Shown here in pieces: positions 62,059 to 64,000 of a DNA stretch of 64,000 bases. The notes beneath the pieces were generated by a model that did no database searches, had not been told where the DNA came from, and saw nothing but the letters and a program-made list of their open reading frames with translations. The stretch is from UBA1141 sp963665155. GTDB taxonomy: Bacteria > Chloroflexota > Dehalococcoidia > Lucifugimonadales > UBA3495. Both the position numbers and the translations under genes were made by a program. The stretch spans positions 806,001 through 870,000 of the forward strand of contig OY761986.2 in the NCBI GenBank assembly GCA_963665155.2, read 5' to 3'. Each line of letters starts with the position of its first letter. The first letter of the stretch is position 1.

Positions 62059-62958
62059 TTAGAGGGCTGCTACCTGCTCACGGAGAGACTCGACTTCCTG
62101 GATCAACTGAGCCTTGGTCTTCTTTCCATCGTTGGGCTTGGCTTGGGCTGCCTTGTTCTCGGCAACCAACTCGAATGCCCTCCTTTCCATCTTTGGCAGT
62201 ATCGACTGCACTAGACTTTCATCCAACTCGCTGGCGATGGCTGGGTAGCCCGCCCGCTCGATCATCTTGCGCAGGTTGCCGGCCTTGAACTGGTCCAAGG
62301 TCCAGCGCAGGGTCTCACCGGACGTAGTGGTGTCCCAATAAATCCGGATATCCTGGTTGCGAGGCCCATAGTGATAGTGGGGGCCGTTCTGGAAGCAGTC
62401 GAAAGCCAGCAACTCCACTTCATGTCCCGCAACGTTGGACACAACGTGAATAGCCATTCCTTCGTCATTAATCTGGGGCAATAACCTGTATTCCAAGCCG
62501 ATGGAAATGTTCCCGGCTTCAAACAGGTCTCCCTCCAGTTGCCGCTCGAACTTGTGGTGAACCGTGCGCCGCCCATCCCGGGACATGGCGCGGGCCGTTG
62601 CTTCCACATGATCTAGGGTCTCTGTGGAGATGGGCTTTGCTGTAACCTTCTCGGCCAAATCGTCGTAGCCCGACCGTTCGAACATGGCAGGAAGATTGTT
62701 GCGCAGTTGGCTCAAGGTCCAACCGAGAGGGTTGCCGGCAGTCGTCTTGTCCATGAACAGCCTAACATTAAGGTTCTCCGGCCCATAGTGATAATGGGGA
62801 GCCTGGTCAAAGCAGTCGAACCTCAGTATTTCAGTATCCTTGCCGTCGACCTCACTGTAGACCTGAAGACAGAGGCCTTGGTCGTCCATAATCTCAGCCC
62901 GATAGCTCATGGCAATGCTAACATCACCAGCGTCTATAACTGTGTCGCCCTTTTCCAT
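62059..62958 (-). CDS. Protein with a duplicated unknown domain
   Basis: 299 aa, intact. Two copies of a ~110-aa module: repeat 1 has AGDVSIAMSYRAEIMDDQGL, ILRFDCFDQAPHYHYGPEN and GWTLSQLRNNLPAMFERSGY; repeat 2 has AGNISIGLEYRLLPQINDEG, LLAFDCFQNGPHYHYGPRNQ and RWTLDQFKAGNLRKMIERAG. The signature FDCF-x3-PHYHYGP, with His-rich PHYHYGP, may bind metal. The tail is a Lys/Ala-rich helix ending in a predicted coiled coil (KKTKAQLIQEVESLREQVAA). I do not recognise the function. Confidence 0.7.
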   Translation of the reverse strand: MEKGDTVIDAGDVSIAMSYRAEIMDDQGLCLQVYSEVDGKDTEILRFDCFDQAPHYHYGPENLNVRLFMDKTTAGNPLGWTLSQLRNNLPAMFERSGYDDLAEKVTAKPISTETLDHVEATARAMSRDGRRTVHHKFERQLEGDLFEAGNISIGLEYRLLPQINDEGMAIHVVSNVAGHEVELLAFDCFQNGPHYHYGPRNQDIRIYWDTTTSGETLRWTLDQFKAGNLRKMIERAGYPAIASELDESLVQSILPKMERRAFELVAENKAAQAKPNDGKKTKAQLIQEVESLREQVAAL

Positions 62959-63132
62959 TATATGCCTCCAAATAATTTTGGTGTGTGCAGGGTATCTCTG
63001 ATTCGAGAATTCTCCGTCTGTGAACTGCTAGCTTGGTTCACCGTCTAGAAGATTGTAGACTATTATGCCAAGTCTCAGCGGCCAGCGCAACTTTTGTTGT
63101 GGTTATGTTAGTCAATGAAAGCTTTATCGTAA

Positions 63133-64000
63133 ATGAAGTGCTTATTCTCCCGCATTTTGTCTCTGAAGTGGGCGTACCTCGTCGTTGCAATGGCGGTCGT
63201 CGGTTGCGTCGCCGAGCCATCGCCGAACCCGTCAACTCAAATCGTCCTGCCTCAAGACGGGGTCCTGGCGGCGATAACATACCCTGATGTTACCCTTTAC
63301 CCAACCATCACCAACCCTCCTGTGTCCTCCCCAGCGGGTGGGCCCGAATCGGTATCTTCCCCACCCGGAACCCGACAGCCCGCAAGGTTGACTATCCTGG
63401 GGATACCTTCGATGATTGAAGTGAAGGTTGTGGGAGTCATTGATGGAGATACGATAGAGGTCGAAGCCAGCGACGGAAACCGGGACAGGGTCCGGCTGCT
63501 GGGAGTGGATGCCCCCGAAACATTTCAAGCCAACAAACCCAACGAATACAACGGAATCATTGATACCGGCTGTTTGGACGGATGGGGCGCAACGGCGAGG
63601 CAATTCGCCGTCGATAACATTCTAGACCGGACTGTGACGCTGTATCTGGATCAAGCATCGAGGGAGCAAGGACCAGGTGGAGGCCTGACGTTCAGTCAGT
63701 TGTTCTCGTTCGGCAGATTGTTGGCTTTTGTTGAGGTAGAGGGCCAAGACTTTAACGCAGAGTTGGTGCGGCTCGGCTTGGCCAGAGTATATACCGAGGG
63801 CCAAAGCAGCCGGGAAAAAAGCTTTCTAGTGCTACAGCAGCAAGCGCAAGAGAAGAATGCTGGCCTCTGGAGTTGCCGGTCAGAGAGCCTTCCCTCAACC
63901 GTTACATTAATCCCTAATTCAACGCCGCTAAGGCCAAGACCTACTCCGATGCCGCCCGTAGAAGATACGCCTACGCCGTCGCCGCTTCTTGTGCCAACAA
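63133..64000 (+). CDS. Thermonuclease (SNase-like) lipoprotein, C-terminus beyond window
   Basis: The ATG at 63133 starts MKCLFSRILSLKWAYLVVAM, AVVGCVAEPSPNPS: a signal peptide with lipobox (VVGC). A Pro/Ser-rich linker leads to the nuclease domain: VKVVGVIDGDTIEVEASDGN (metal Asp), RDRVRLLGVDAPETFQANKP (catalytic Arg, Glu), ATARQFAVDNILDRTVTLYL and NAELVRLGLARVYTEGQSSR. It ends with a Pro/Thr-rich segment running off the window. SNase-like enzymes cut DNA and RNA with calcium. The last bases LRPRPTPMPPVEDTPTPSPL suggest a spacer before another domain. Confidence 0.85.
   Translation, partial: MKCLFSRILSLKWAYLVVAMAVVGCVAEPSPNPSTQIVLPQDGVLAAITYPDVTLYPTITNPPVSSPAGGPESVSSPPGTRQPARLTILGIPSMIEVKVVGVIDGDTIEVEASDGNRDRVRLLGVDAPETFQANKPNEYNGIIDTGCLDGWGATARQFAVDNILDRTVTLYLDQASREQGPGGGLTFSQLFSFGRLLAFVEVEGQDFNAELVRLGLARVYTEGQSSREKSFLVLQQQAQEKNAGLWSCRSESLPSTVTLIPNSTPLRPRPTPMPPVEDTPTPSPLLVPT

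Noticed and set aside
61272..62062. Open frames of 228-244 codons across the minisatellite encoding a 20-aa repeat
   Set aside because: All three plus frames are open simply because the 20-bp unit lacks stops. There is no ribosome site, and the frames end at unrelated positions.

Overview
The window reads as a stretch of a Chloroflexota chromosome, most likely of the SAR202/Dehalococcoidia type. This is inferred from gene content: a luciferase-like flavin oxidoreductase, a hydrolase-LuxR fusion, large cyclase/ATPase regulators, a MerB paralogue, and the rpmH-rnpA-yidD-yidC-jag and purF-purM-purH blocks. No 16S rRNA gene is present, so the placement is tentative. Housekeeping genes are intact, while many accessory genes carry frameshifts, in-frame stops or insertion sequences. 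That pattern suggests a genome undergoing IS expansion and gene decay, although local assembly error cannot be excluded.

Layout. 1-6.5 kb: start of a GH15 glycosidase, a glucose-dehydrogenase-like gene, a broken flavin oxidoreductase, a broken hydrolase-LuxR gene and IS-A copy 1. 6.5-11.2 kb: an organomercury/selenium cluster. It holds merB split by IS-B at a CTAG site, a broken membrane protein gene, a GDCCVxC-family gene, and a second MerB homologue. That homologue has two in-frame UGA codons exactly where MerB has its catalytic cysteines, and each UGA is followed at 19-20 nt by a hairpin with a GGUC loop. I read it as a double-selenocysteine MerB, the main discovery candidate here. 11.2-27.4 kb: dehydrogenases, a LOG-family gene, a MetE-like gene, a broken cyclase cut by IS-A copy 2, a broken LuxR-type ATPase regulator, a Gfo/Idh/MocA oxidoreductase and a hydrolase with a cysteine nucleophile.

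27.85-42.8 kb: a genomic island bounded by a 41-bp imperfect direct repeat that begins inside tRNA-Leu(CAA). It has a dead tyrosine integrase (deleted segment plus catalytic Arg to Cys), a Ku/ligase/LigD-polymerase end-joining set with a broken polymerase gene, a decayed multi-GAF protein, and an unknown gene interrupted by two insertion sequences (IS701 family, then IS-B) stacked at the same CTAG. 42.8-50 kb: an IS3 remnant, MFS transporter, 5'-3' exonuclease, VOC protein and isovaleryl-CoA-dehydrogenase-like enzyme.

50.3-64 kb: core genes on the plus strand (rpmH, rnpA, yidD, two lipoproteins, yidC, jag, purF, purM, purH, a family 2 glycosyltransferase, an SDR), then a 20-bp minisatellite of about 32 units, a strong terminator, a protein with a duplicated unknown domain, and the start of a secreted thermonuclease-like lipoprotein.
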